DNA of 64,000 nucleotides from Bacteroidales bacterium UBA3843 (lineage in GTDB: Bacteria; Bacteroidota; Bacteroidia; Bacteroidales; Paludibacteraceae): contig DGHR01000007.1 of assembly GCA_002392745.1 (NCBI GenBank), forward strand, positions 1-64,000, given 5' to 3'. Shown in pieces: positions 24,296 through 32,374 of the stretch. The notes beneath the pieces are model-generated. The model searched no databases and was not told the origin of the DNA. It saw nothing but the letters and a program-made list of their open reading frames with translations. How positions within the stretch are numbered: position 1 is the stretch's first letter; each line of letters begins with the position of its first letter. The position numbers were made by a program, and so were the translations under genes.

Positions 24296-25250
24296 TAGCG
24301 AGTTTCTCCGCCAACTCTCGCAGGCGCTCTGTGGCGCTGTTCTGTGGCAGTTTGTCGAGTTGCGCAAGCGCTGCGGCAGTGTGCTGCTCCATCACGCTCT
24401 CTGCTTGCTCGCGTACACCCAATCGCGTGTAGATGGCGGTCACTGCCGCTACCTTCTCCTCATCCCGGCCGGTAGCGATGAGCCATTGCAGCAACTCGGC
24501 CTTGCTCTCGGTGTCGGTCGTCTGCAGCGCGGTCAGCAGCAGCAATGTCTTTTTGTTGCAGCGGATGTCTCCGCCGATGGCTTTGCCGAAGGTCTTCGGG
24601 TCACCATAGACATCGAGTATGTCGTCCTGGATCTGGAACGCCAGTCCGATGTGCAGGCCGTATTGGTACAGCGCTTCCAGTTGGCTCTCGTTGCCACCGG
24701 CGATGTATCCGCCGATCTTCATGGCATATGCCAACAGCACCGATGTCTTCTTCTCAATCATCATCATATAGTCGTCGATGCTCACGTGCGCGTCATGCTC
24801 GAAGTCCACGTCGTACTGCTGCCCCTCGCAGATGGCGGTTGCCATCTCGTTGAACCATCTAAGCACTTTCGGCAGCTTGTCTGCCGGCACGTCCGCCAAC
24901 AGTTTGTATGCCTCGATGAGCATCTGGTCGCCCGATAGGATGGCTGTGTTGTCATCCCATTTGACGTGCACAGTCGGTCGTCCACGCCGCACCTCTGCGC
25001 GGTCCATCACGTCGTCGTGCAGGAGGGTGAAGTTGTGAAAGACCTCCAAGGCCAGTGCGGCAGGCAGTACATGCTCCGGCACGTCACCGTTGATGAGTCC
25101 TCCGTTCATGATGACTTCGGCAGCTGTGAGCGCCAGCGTGGGACGCAGACGTTTGCCGCCCGAGGCCAACGTATATCCGATAGGCTCATACAGTCCTCGC
25201 GGTTCCTTGTCCCAGTTCAGGGACTCTATTGCTTTGTTGATATCAAGCAT
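24282..25250 (-). CDS. Trans-isoprenyl diphosphate synthase (geranylgeranyl/farnesyl type)
   Basis: Chain-elongating prenyltransferase, all helical. The first aspartate-rich motif is LLHDDVMD (around residue 77), the second is QIQDDILDVYGDP; GKRLRP and EVFHNFTLLHDD are also typical, and GKAIGGDI follows. At 322 residues the length is normal. The chain length cannot be assigned from sequence alone. It sits between ddl and the hypothetical gene, probably co-transcribed with ddl across the 49-base element. Confidence 0.9.
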   Translation of the reverse strand: MLDINKAIESLNWDKEPRGLYEPIGYTLASGGKRLRPTLALTAAEVIMNGGLINGDVPEHVLPAALALEVFHNFTLLHDDVMDRAEVRRGRPTVHVKWDDNTAILSGDQMLIEAYKLLADVPADKLPKVLRWFNEMATAICEGQQYDVDFEHDAHVSIDDYMMMIEKKTSVLLAYAMKIGGYIAGGNESQLEALYQYGLHIGLAFQIQDDILDVYGDPKTFGKAIGGDIRCNKKTLLLLTALQTTDTESKAELLQWLIATGRDEEKVAAVTAIYTRLGVREQAESVMEQHTAAALAQLDKLPQNSATERLRELAEKLATRKS

Positions 25251-25260
25251 ACCATCTAGT

Positions 25261-25309
25261 CATTTACCATTTCTTATCTCCCTTCGGTCGAACGATCTGC
25301 TTCGCCGTA
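25261..25309. repeat. 49-base dispersed element, copy A
   Basis: Matches 31574-31622 at 43 of 49 positions with no gap. It contains an imperfect hairpin ([T]CGGtCGAA ... TTCGCCGTA). It begins five bases beyond the ddl stop (in coding direction) and ends near the start of the prenyl synthase. Confidence 0.88.
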
Positions 25310-25313
25310 TGGG

Positions 25314-26390
25314 TCATTTAAATTTATCCTCAATGATCTCGGTCAGTACGTCCTTGATGTCGAGTCCAGCCGCCCGCACCTGTTGCGGAATGAAACTTGT
25401 GGCGGTCATACCCGGAGTGGTGTTCACCTCCAGCAGGTTGATTTGCACCCGGCTCGGGTCCTCAACCGGATCTATAAAGTCCTCGGTGTTGCGCATGCCC
25501 GTTATAATCCAGTCCACGCGGATGATACCGCTGGCGCCGATGATGTCGTATATGCGCAGTGTCTCGGACTGTATCTTGTCGCGTAGTGCATCGGGTATAC
25601 GTGCCGGCGTGATTTCGTCCACCTGCCCCTTGTATTTGGCGTCATAGTCGAAGAACTCGTTCTTGGTCACCACTTCGGTGATAGGGAACGCTACGGCTTT
25701 GTCCCGGGTCTTGTAGACACCGCAGGTGACCTCCGTGCCCTTCATGTACGCCTCGCAGATGACCTCGTCGCCCTCTTGGAAAGCGCGCTCGATAGCCGGT
25801 ATAACCGCCTCGGGAGTCTTCACCTTGGTGCAACCGAACGACGATCCGCCTACGTTGCTCTTGATGAAACAGGGGAAGCCGAGGGACTCGGCTATTTGTG
25901 ATTTGTAATTTGTGATTTGTGACTTGTATTCGTTCTTGCGGAGCAAAATGCTTGGGGCGATATTGAATCCGAAGGGAGCGAGATAGTGGTTGCAGGTGTA
26001 TTTATTGAAGGTCAGCGCAGCTGCGAGTACGTTGCAGCACGAATAGGGAATGCGCATCATCTCGAGATACCCCTGCAGGAGCCCGTTCTCTCCCGGAGTG
26101 CCGTGGATAGTGATATACGCGAAATCAAACGTGTGTTTCACGCCTCCGCGCGTAAAAGAAAAATCATTCTTGTCTATTGGACATTTCTCGCCCGTAGCGA
26201 AATACTCCTCCGCAGCCGTTCCTTCCGGTAGCGGCTGTGGGTAGGCGTTCCATTTCGTACCCTCCAGGTCAACGATAGTGATGTCATAACGCTCCTTGTC
26301 CATAAAGGAATACAAACCTGCTGCCGAACGCAGTGACACATCATGTTCGCTGCTGTCGCCACCGGCGATGATTGCTATCTTTCGTTTCAT
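25314..26390 (-). CDS. ddl: D-alanine--D-alanine ligase with a small repeat insertion
   Basis: ATP-grasp enzyme making D-Ala-D-Ala for peptidoglycan. Visible: IAIIAGGDSSEHDVSLRSA, IHGTPGENG, the ATP-binding SNVGGSSFGCTKV, EAYMKGTEVTCGVY, IRVDW and LLEVNTTPGMTATS. Residues about 154-165 (YKSQITNYKSQI) are encoded by a CAAATCA heptamer array lying at the start of the central ATP-binding domain, just before GFPCFIKSN. At 358 residues the length is at the upper edge. Transcribed from a strong promoter (26418-26448) with an upstream element shared with typA. Confidence 0.95.
   Translation of the reverse strand: MKRKIAIIAGGDSSEHDVSLRSAAGLYSFMDKERYDITIVDLEGTKWNAYPQPLPEGTAAEEYFATGEKCPIDKNDFSFTRGGVKHTFDFAYITIHGTPGENGLLQGYLEMMRIPYSCCNVLAAALTFNKYTCNHYLAPFGFNIAPSILLRKNEYKSQITNYKSQIAESLGFPCFIKSNVGGSSFGCTKVKTPEAVIPAIERAFQEGDEVICEAYMKGTEVTCGVYKTRDKAVAFPITEVVTKNEFFDYDAKYKGQVDEITPARIPDALRDKIQSETLRIYDIIGASGIIRVDWIITGMRNTEDFIDPVEDPSRVQINLLEVNTTPGMTATSFIPQQVRAAGLDIKDVLTEIIEDKFK
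25892..25930. repeat. CAAATCA/CAAATTA heptamer array inside ddl
   Basis: Five units (tgatttg, taatttg on the plus strand) read as YKSQITN on the coding strand. In the other direction the array contains TGA and TAA codons, so only this orientation stays open. Confidence 0.88.
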
Positions 26391-27084
26391 TGCTAATTGG
26401 TATATCTAAAAATCGTGCAAATTTACTGCTTTTTTTTGATATACGCAAGCGCGTGCGCGTTTTTTCCGCATTTTTCACGGTGAAACCCCCTTCCTCCTGC
26501 TCTGTGACAGGCTCGAAAACCGGTTGGCTTTGTATTTGGCATTGTTTCCGGCTGTCGGCAGCGGCCTTGAGGGCGCGGTAGATAGTGGTGAAGACAAAGG
26601 TATAGAAATGGGCATATCGCCGCCGGTCAACGGGCACCCACGTCATGTTTCTCTTCCAGACGGGCAGCGCGTAGTACTGGTGGAGGAAGCGTACACGCCA
26701 TTGGAGTGCATCGAACGAGTGGTCGTGTTCGATAGCATGGGCGAGACGCTGTGCGGCCTTGATGAGATTGCGGTTGGCAATGCATGCCTCGGACCAGTGG
26801 GAGGGGATGTGATAGGTGTACAGTTCGTGCAGCCCGCGGCGATGGCGCGACGGGCGTACGACAATACGTTTGCCATAACGCCGGCCCTCCTTGAAGGTGT
26901 CCATCGCTTTGCGGACAGTGTTGATGCCCTCGCAGACCGTGAGATAGTGCACACCGCGTTTGTGAGGCGTTTCGGTGGGTGCGAGCGTGACAAAAGTGAA
27001 ACAAGCGGACTGCAAACGGCCGATAATGCGCGTTTTGAGGTGTTTTCGGTAGTTGTCGGAATGTGGTGTAAGCTGTTGATTCAT
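26341..27084 (-). CDS. Hypothetical basic protein overlapping the ddl promoter and start
   Basis: A 247-residue frame starting MNQQLTPHSDNYRKHLKTR, rich in Arg/His/Tyr, with HYLTVCEGINTVRKAMDTFK and WKRNMTWVPVDRRRYAHFYT; no signal or membrane segment. Not recognised. Its last 50 codons run through the ddl promoter and the first ddl codons in another frame. A perfect promoter at 27270-27300 supports transcription of this stretch. Other frames here (plus 26524-27105, minus 26627-27322) look less protein-like. It may be a degenerating gene. Confidence 0.55.
   Translation of the reverse strand: MNQQLTPHSDNYRKHLKTRIIGRLQSACFTFVTLAPTETPHKRGVHYLTVCEGINTVRKAMDTFKEGRRYGKRIVVRPSRHRRGLHELYTYHIPSHWSEACIANRNLIKAAQRLAHAIEHDHSFDALQWRVRFLHQYYALPVWKRNMTWVPVDRRRYAHFYTFVFTTIYRALKAAADSRKQCQIQSQPVFEPVTEQEEGGFTVKNAEKTRTRLRISKKSSKFARFLDIPISNETKDSNHRRWRQQRT
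26418..26465 (-). promoter_or_regulatory. ddl promoter with 25-base upstream element
   Basis: On the minus strand: -7 TAAATTTG (26418-26425), 20-base spacer with AAAAAAAAGCAG, -33 TTG (26446-26448). The bases 26441-26465 are identical to 41742-41766 in front of typA. The leader to the ddl ATG is about 22 bases. Confidence 0.88.
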
Positions 27085-27515
27085 AGTCGGTTACGGTTTT
27101 TGTGATTTTAATAAAGTCTAGGATTACTACGATGCGTCTCCAAATTTGCCTGAGAGCGGGTGTTGTTTTGAGTCGAAAAAGCGTATTTTCATAGTAAAGA
27201 AAATAGGCTGTTGGCGTTGGTATAGGTTGTTGTTGACATAGGCTCTTCGGGGCAAAGGGAAATTCTGTGCAAAGATAGTAAAAAAATATGATATATGCAA
27301 ATTTTCGGGCTGCGGAAACCATTAGAAAATATCAGCAAAACGCGTAAGTCGCTGATTTTATCGAAAAGTACAGCGACGAAAAAAATGCAAGAAATTCCTG
27401 TGCAATAGAGGAACCGGAGAAACCGGCCAGCCGCATTGTACCGGAAAGACCGGAAAGTCTGGAAAATCCGGGAAGGCCGGAGGCTTTAGAAATGCAGGGT
27501 GTTTGTCTGCTGATT
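27085..27515. other. 431-base gap with a leftward promoter and two tiny overlapping ORFs
   Basis: A minus-strand promoter (-33 TTG complement of 27298-27300, 20-base spacer, -7 TATCTTTG at 27270-27277) would start RNA near 27263. The leader holds a 16-codon ORF (27189-27239, MSTTTYTNANSLFSLL) whose stop overlaps the ATG of a 21-codon ORF (27127-27192). The remainder, 27400-27490, is a C/G-rich stretch with CCGGAAAG-type repeats and no gene. Confidence 0.6.
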
Positions 27516-28271
27516 TCAGTCGAAGCGCAGGTAGTATTGCAGTTTGTGCAAGTCTTCTTCGGTCAGTTCCGGCAGCGAACGGAGGTCATCGATGGACGAG
27601 AGGCGGACATATTTGCGCCGGAGGGTGTAGATGGCTTTCGCCTGTCGGTAGCGCAGATAAGGATGGCTGTTCAGTTCGTCGATACCGGCGCTATTCACAT
27701 CAATGGTCAGAATGTCCTGCGGTGAGGCGGAGAAACGGTACAAGATAGTATCCAGACGCATTCGCGAGAAAGGTTCGTCGGTGAGTTGCGCAGGCGAGTA
27801 GAAACCACCCAGTTGCGTTCGGTACTCCACAATACGCCGTGCCGTATAGCGTCCAATGCCGCGGATGAACTGCAGTTCGATGGTATCACAATGGTTGAGG
27901 TCAAGGAACGTGTCTTTTTTGATGTGCTGCGGGAAGTGCCAACCGACGCTGTCTTTCCACAGCGAGTCTGCCAGCCGGAAGGAATCGTAGCGTGCCTGAC
28001 GTTCGGCTGTCCACGCTGCAAACCGCGCGTCGTCGATTTGCCGAAACGAGTCCTTGATATGTTCCCATCTCGCCTCCCGGAGACTGTCCCGCCGTGCTCT
28101 TGCCCGTGCGATACTATCCGCCCGAAGCGCCCGGCGCAGGCTGTCGCGTGTGCCCGTTTCCTCCGTCAGTACGGCAGGAAGTGACGAAGTGGGGTGGGTG
28201 GCAACAAACAGCCATGCAGCAGCGGCCATTCCCAGCAATAACAGCGCTCCGATGAGTTGCTTTTTGGTCAT
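27516..28271 (-). CDS. Helix-hairpin-helix (ComEA-like) protein, membrane anchored
   Basis: N-terminal helix (IGALLLLGMAAAAWLFVA) then a charged coiled region (residues 30-115) and two helix-hairpin-helix units: LDLNHCDTIELQFIRGIGRY and IDVNSAGIDELNSHPYLRYR. In competence systems ComEA binds incoming double-stranded DNA. It lies 48 bases after xseA and two genes after a ComEC-like gene, a context that supports DNA handling at the membrane. Confidence 0.85.
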   Translation of the reverse strand: MTKKQLIGALLLLGMAAAAWLFVATHPTSSLPAVLTEETGTRDSLRRALRADSIARARARRDSLREARWEHIKDSFRQIDDARFAAWTAERQARYDSFRLADSLWKDSVGWHFPQHIKKDTFLDLNHCDTIELQFIRGIGRYTARRIVEYRTQLGGFYSPAQLTDEPFSRMRLDTILYRFSASPQDILTIDVNSAGIDELNSHPYLRYRQAKAIYTLRRKYVRLSSIDDLRSLPELTEEDLHKLQYYLRFD

Positions 28272-28319
28272 GTTTTGCAGTTATTTTTTTTAGAAAATAA
28301 TGTATCAGTTCCAAGCAGG

Positions 28320-29447
28320 TCAGGGTTGGATGCGGGCGGAGAGCGAACCGTCGGCAAGGTGGGTAGTAACGAGGTCTCCGGCGGACAGCTGGCGGACACT
28401 ACGGATGACCTGTCCGTTCTTGGTAAGCAGGCTGTACCCCATACGGTAGATACGTTCGGGATTGCAGGCCGCCAGGCGCTGTTCGAGCATCTCGATGCGG
28501 TGCCGGCGAATCAGCAGTTGCCGTTCGAACGTCCTCGCGAGCCGTTGTTCCAAGGTCTCGATGCGTGCCATCTGTTCGTCCATGCGGTGGATGAGCCATT
28601 CTGCCACAGCCGTAGGTGTCTTGAGCGCCCTGTTCGCCACCAAATCCAGCACGCTGACATCCCGCGTGTGACCGATACCTGTGAGGATGGGCAATTCGAA
28701 TTGCGCACAGACGGCGCAGAGGGTGTATTGGTCGAAACAACTGAGGTCGGTGGTGGCACCGCCGCCTCTGATGATCACAACTGCGTCGTAAGCCCCATCT
28801 CCGGCCTTCTCAATAGAGGCGCGGTTGGTAGCAGAGATCTCTTCGAGTGCGGCGATGATAGAGCGTTCGGCTCCGTCGCCTTGCATGGTGGCGCCGAAGA
28901 GTGTTGTCTCGAACCGGTATGCGTTCTGTTGCAGCTGGTGGCAGAAATCGCCGTATCCGGCCGCGGAAGGAGAAGAGACGACAGCAACGCGCCGGATGAG
29001 GGTAGGCACCGGCAATAATTGCTGCGCCTCCATCAGTCCGTCGGCCTCCAGTTGCGCAATCGTCTGCCGCCGCCGTCGCGCCATCTCGCCGATGGTGAAG
29101 GTCGGGTCGATATTCACGATAGACAGACTGAGTCCGTAAAGGGCGTGGAACTGCACCCGGGCTTCCACCAGAATGGTCATTCCCGTCCGGAGCGTTTGTC
29201 CCGTTTCACTCATGAAAAAGGCCGTGAGCAATTCCTGTGTGCCGGCCCAGCATGTAGCCCGTATTTTGGCTTTGGCGCCGGCATTGGCGTTGGACGTTTG
29301 AGTCTCGACCAGTTCCATGTACAGGTGTCCTCCCCGTTCGTTCAGGCTACTGATCTCCGCCTGCACCCAGTAGGTCTGCGCCAAGCCGTCGGCCAGTACT
29401 TCCTCGATCTCTGCGCAGAGTTGCGATAATGTCAAAAAACTATTCAT
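28320..29447 (-). CDS. xseA: Exodeoxyribonuclease VII large subunit
   Basis: Degrades single-stranded DNA to oligonucleotides with XseB. N-terminal OB fold begins FLTLSQLCAEIEEVL; the catalytic domain has VVSSPSAAGYGDF, IIRGGGATTDLSCFD, and GIGHTRDVSVLDLVA. The ATG at 29447 is chosen because it overlaps the comEC stop as ATGA and starts the conserved N-terminus; the upstream extension is nonsense. At 375 residues it is slightly short for the family. xseB is not in the window. Confidence 0.94.
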   Translation of the reverse strand: MNSFLTLSQLCAEIEEVLADGLAQTYWVQAEISSLNERGGHLYMELVETQTSNANAGAKAKIRATCWAGTQELLTAFFMSETGQTLRTGMTILVEARVQFHALYGLSLSIVNIDPTFTIGEMARRRRQTIAQLEADGLMEAQQLLPVPTLIRRVAVVSSPSAAGYGDFCHQLQQNAYRFETTLFGATMQGDGAERSIIAALEEISATNRASIEKAGDGAYDAVVIIRGGGATTDLSCFDQYTLCAVCAQFELPILTGIGHTRDVSVLDLVANRALKTPTAVAEWLIHRMDEQMARIETLEQRLARTFERQLLIRRHRIEMLEQRLAACNPERIYRMGYSLLTKNGQVIRSVRQLSAGDLVTTHLADGSLSARIQP

Positions 29448-30832
29448 AGCGTGTATAAAATGCAAAATGTAATCATTGCAGCAGCAACGCCGGCGAGCCA
29501 CCAAAGGCTCTTGTGGAGAGTGAGCCATCCCATCGCCAAAGCTGCGTACAGCAGGGCTGCCATCGGCAGTGATATATGCGCCTCGGAGTCACTGCCCGGC
29601 AGGCTCTCTATCCATCCGACGGCGTGGTTCATCAACCAAGCCAGCCCGAAAGTGATATATCCGACTATTTTACCCAACAGAGTACCGCCGAGTGCCACAG
29701 AGGCCAGTCCGCAAGGCGCCAGCGCTGTAGCAAGGGGCAGAACCATCAGGTTGGTCAACAGGAAATAATTGCTCAACCGTCCGAAAGTGTACAGCGTGAC
29801 AGGCAGGGTGCCCAACTGCGCCGCCAGACTGACAATCACAGTGCTGACAATCCATCCCCTTATCTTTCCCCTGAGCGAGTCGTTCCGTCCCCAGTGTGGC
29901 AGTGCCTGCTCGAAATCATCGGCGAAAATGACGATGGCTGCCGTGGCCGCAAAACTGAGTTGGAAACTGATGCTCCAGAGGTCCAAAGGCCTCACCAAGA
30001 GGATGAGCACCGCCGCAGCGGCGATGGTGTTGAGCGTAGGACTGTTGCGATATAGGACTTTGCCCAGTTCGACCAATGTAACCATCACCACACACCGCAC
30101 CACCGAAGGTGTGAGTCCAGTAAGCCATGCATACCCCCACATGACAGCAATGATAAGAGCCGCCATGAGACCCCGTCCCAGTATATCTTCGTGTGGCGGA
30201 CGCACACGTCCTCCCAAGGTGAGCAGGCCTGTCAGCAGGAAATAGATGATCCCGGTATGCAGTCCGCTGACGGCCAATACATGTGCGGCTCCGGAGACTT
30301 GAAAACGGCGTTTCAATTCCGGATCCAGGTCCTCTTTGTAACCCAAAGTCAAAGCCCCGGTTGTGGCCAGTTCATCGCCGCTCAGCCCGCTTTCCGCCAG
30401 CCGATGATAGAGCCGCTGCTGCAAAGGCTGTTCGGGGCGGGCTGTGGTGTCTCCGACAGCAGCCAGACGGTATCTTTTTCCCGCGTAGGCGGTTCCGATA
30501 ATTCCTTGCCGTCGCAAGTAGAGACCATAATTAAAACCGCCTATTTGTCCGCCACGGCGGATTCGTGTGCGGGCGATGACGGTATCGCCCGTTTGCGGGC
30601 AGGCGCGGGTGCTGTCGCGCGGTATATAAAGGAGCACGCGTTGCTCTGTGGCGAAACGCCAACATCGCTTCGTGTCACGCGGTGTACCGCTGAGTACAAA
30701 ACGGTAGGTCCGCAGACTGTCAATTCCCTCATATTCAGTCTGATAGAGCAGGGCGGAGGGCTTGTGAGCATCCAATAATAGCAGTACGGCTATCACTACT
30801 GCCAATACTGCTATCATCGGGTACGATTTCAT
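29444..30832 (-). CDS. ComEC/Rec2-related membrane protein without the beta-lactamase domain
   Basis: A 462-residue polytopic protein. An N-terminal DUF4131-like part (residues about 25-130) is followed by the competence domain with at least eight helices: HVLAVSGLHTGIIYFLL, LITLVELGKVL-type helices and FQLSFAATAAIVIFADD are typical. The C-terminal metallo-beta-lactamase domain of full ComEC is absent; Bacteroidetes often have this form. Likely the DNA-translocation channel. It overlaps xseA by four bases. Confidence 0.88.
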   Translation of the reverse strand: MKSYPMIAVLAVVIAVLLLLDAHKPSALLYQTEYEGIDSLRTYRFVLSGTPRDTKRCWRFATEQRVLLYIPRDSTRACPQTGDTVIARTRIRRGGQIGGFNYGLYLRRQGIIGTAYAGKRYRLAAVGDTTARPEQPLQQRLYHRLAESGLSGDELATTGALTLGYKEDLDPELKRRFQVSGAAHVLAVSGLHTGIIYFLLTGLLTLGGRVRPPHEDILGRGLMAALIIAVMWGYAWLTGLTPSVVRCVVMVTLVELGKVLYRNSPTLNTIAAAAVLILLVRPLDLWSISFQLSFAATAAIVIFADDFEQALPHWGRNDSLRGKIRGWIVSTVIVSLAAQLGTLPVTLYTFGRLSNYFLLTNLMVLPLATALAPCGLASVALGGTLLGKIVGYITFGLAWLMNHAVGWIESLPGSDSEAHISLPMAALLYAALAMGWLTLHKSLWWLAGVAAAMITFCILYTL

Positions 30833-30872
30833 GGATAATGATGTGCTGTTTTGGGTTGGCCGTTGGCTTTCA

Positions 30873-31544
30873 TCAGTCGTTTTTCATTTGACGGATAGCC
30901 TCTTCCGGATCCGGAGCTCCGAAGACGGCGCTGCCGGCTACCAACGCGTCCGCTCCCGCTTCATACAAGGCGCGGGCGTTCCGCGTGTTGACCCCTCCGT
31001 CTATCTCGATGAGCGTCTGCAGTCCCCTGCGGTCTATCTCGCAGCGTATCGTACGGATTTTGTCCATTGTTTCCGGGATGAACTGCTGGCCTCCGAAACC
31101 CGCGAAGACCGACATCAGCAGCACCATGTCCACCTTGTCCAGATAAGGGATGAGACGGTGTACATCAATATCCGGATTGATGGTGAGGCAGGTGCGTACT
31201 CCCTTAGCCTTGATCAAGTCCAGTATCGGCAACGGGTCATCCACCGCCTCGAGATGGAAACCGACGGACCAGGCGCCTGCATCGCAGAATCGCTCTACGT
31301 ATTTCTCGGGATGCACGATCATCAGATGAACGTCCAAAGGCTTGCTGCAGTTCGCACGGAACGCCTTCATCAGCGGAAAGCCGAACGATATGTTCGGCAC
31401 AAACGTTCCGTCCATCACGTCCACATGAAGCCAGTCCGCTTCGCTGCGGTTTATCATTTCCAAATCGTCCGCCAGATGCCCGAAATCGGCAGACAATACA
31501 CTCGGCGCAAGTATTTTATCTTTTATCATTTTATCATTAACCAT
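30873..31544 (-). CDS. rpe: Ribulose-phosphate 3-epimerase
   Basis: TIM-barrel enzyme of the pentose-phosphate pathway. Motifs: APSVLSADFGHL, DWLHVDVMDGTFVPNISFG, VHLMIVHPEKYV and the closing IDGGVNTRNARALYEAGADA with LVAGSAVFG. The ATG at 31544 lies in an aatgataaa array; the ATG at 31529 (IKDKILAPSV) is an alternative that would remove the repeat-derived codons VNDK. At 223 residues the length is normal. Part of the leftward operon from the response regulator to the HHH gene. Confidence 0.95.
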   Translation of the reverse strand: MVNDKMIKDKILAPSVLSADFGHLADDLEMINRSEADWLHVDVMDGTFVPNISFGFPLMKAFRANCSKPLDVHLMIVHPEKYVERFCDAGAWSVGFHLEAVDDPLPILDLIKAKGVRTCLTINPDIDVHRLIPYLDKVDMVLLMSVFAGFGGQQFIPETMDKIRTIRCEIDRRGLQTLIEIDGGVNTRNARALYEAGADALVAGSAVFGAPDPEEAIRQMKND

Positions 31545-31580
31545 TTTATCATTTTATCATTTTATCATTTTATCATTTAC
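31524..31580. repeat. 8-base TTTTATCA array at the rpe start
   Basis: About six units of TTTTATCA (AATGATAA on the coding strand), interrupted once by TTAACCA. It covers the first codons and the probable ribosome-binding region of rpe and merges into the 49-base element (copy B). Confidence 0.9.
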
Positions 31581-31622
31581 CAATGCTTATCTTCCTACGG
31601 TCGAACGATCAGATTCGCCGTA
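31574..31622. repeat. 49-base dispersed element, copy B
   Basis: 43 of 49 identities with 25261-25309. It begins directly at the stop of the response-regulator gene (TGA, 31624-31626) and ends at the rpe array. Both copies lie in the same position relative to leftward genes: stop, element, start of the next gene. Confidence 0.88.
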
Positions 31623-31623
31623 C

Positions 31624-32289
31624 TCAATTTTTCACAAGTTTATACCCTCTTCGGCGCACGGCTATGATACTATAACCGGCAGGGGTCAGGTAGTGTCGCA
31701 GACGGTTGACGAATACTCCCAGCGAGCGTGCGGTAAAAGCGTTGTCCTCTTTCCATAGCGCCGCGAGTATATGGTGCTTGTCCACAGTGTCGCCCTCGCG
31801 TCTGCATAGCATCAGCAGCAGGTCGCTCTCTCGTGCGGACATGTGCAGGCCGTCAAAGGTCTGGTGGGTCGAGTCGAAGAGGTGACCGTTGAGTTCGAAG
31901 AGCCGTTGCCGGCTCTCCTGGTGAATGCGCGCACGGCGCAGGATAGCCTCGATCCGGTAGATGAGGATGTCCATCGAGAATGGTTTGGTCAGATAATCGT
32001 CGCACCCCAGTTGGAAGGCACGCATCTGGGCTTCCCGCTCTGTCCGCGCGGTGAGCACTATGAGTGGCAGCAGTGAGTCCCTGTGTCGTAGTTCACGGAG
32101 CAGTTCGAAACCGTTGGTCTCGAGTCCCTGCAACTCCATGATCACCACATCGAAATGTTCCAGCCCCATCATCTCAATGGCCTTCTTCCCGCTGCCGACA
32201 TGCTGCGAACGATAGCCCCGGCTATCCAGATAGTCGCACAATACAGTCGAGAGACTGAGGTCAGAGTCTATGACAAGGCATTTGGTCAT
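31624..32289 (-). CDS. OmpR-type response regulator with Glu at the phospho-acceptor position
   Basis: A 221-residue protein: receiver (1-118) and winged-helix DNA-binding domain (about 128-221, SARESDLLLMLCRREG ... SIIAVRRRGYKLV). The ATG at 32289 gives MTKCLVIDSDLSLS; the upstream extension crosses the divergent promoters. The pocket has Asp8 and Asp10, the conserved Thr80 (IVLTAR) and Lys102 (YLTKPF), but the acceptor aspartate in FDVVIMELQG is Glu52 (codon 32134-32136). No histidine kinase is near. Glu can mimic the phosphorylated state, so the protein may be constitutively active; that is inference. Confidence 0.9.
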   Translation of the reverse strand: MTKCLVIDSDLSLSTVLCDYLDSRGYRSQHVGSGKKAIEMMGLEHFDVVIMELQGLETNGFELLRELRHRDSLLPLIVLTARTEREAQMRAFQLGCDDYLTKPFSMDILIYRIEAILRRARIHQESRQRLFELNGHLFDSTHQTFDGLHMSARESDLLLMLCRREGDTVDKHHILAALWKEDNAFTARSLGVFVNRLRHYLTPAGYSIIAVRRRGYKLVKN

Positions 32290-32306
32290 AACGCGATAAT
32301 TTTGCG

Positions 32307-32314
32307 CAAAGTTA
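32307..32314 (-). promoter_or_regulatory. -7 box of the response-regulator operon
   Basis: On the minus strand TAACTTTG preceded by AAAAAAAACAG; a -33 TTG at 20-base distance is not visible (TTC there). It is 18 bases from the response-regulator ATG. Confidence 0.75.
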
Positions 32315-32323
32315 CTGTTTTTT

Positions 32324-32354
32324 TTGCATATATGAAAATAATTTTGTACTTTTG
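32324..32354 (+). promoter_or_regulatory. ansA promoter, divergent
   Basis: TTG (32324-32326), 20-base spacer, TACTTTTG (32347-32354). The ATG of ansA is at 32375. It overlaps the upstream region of the response-regulator promoter, so binding at one may affect the other. Confidence 0.85.
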
Positions 32355-32374
32355 CAACGCAAAAGCGGAAAAAT

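Noticed and set aside
26524..27322. Alternative frames (plus 26524-27105, minus 26627-27322)
   Set aside because: Their translations are compositionally odd, and the minus frame 26341-27084 better fits the promoter at 27270 and a start near the leader end.
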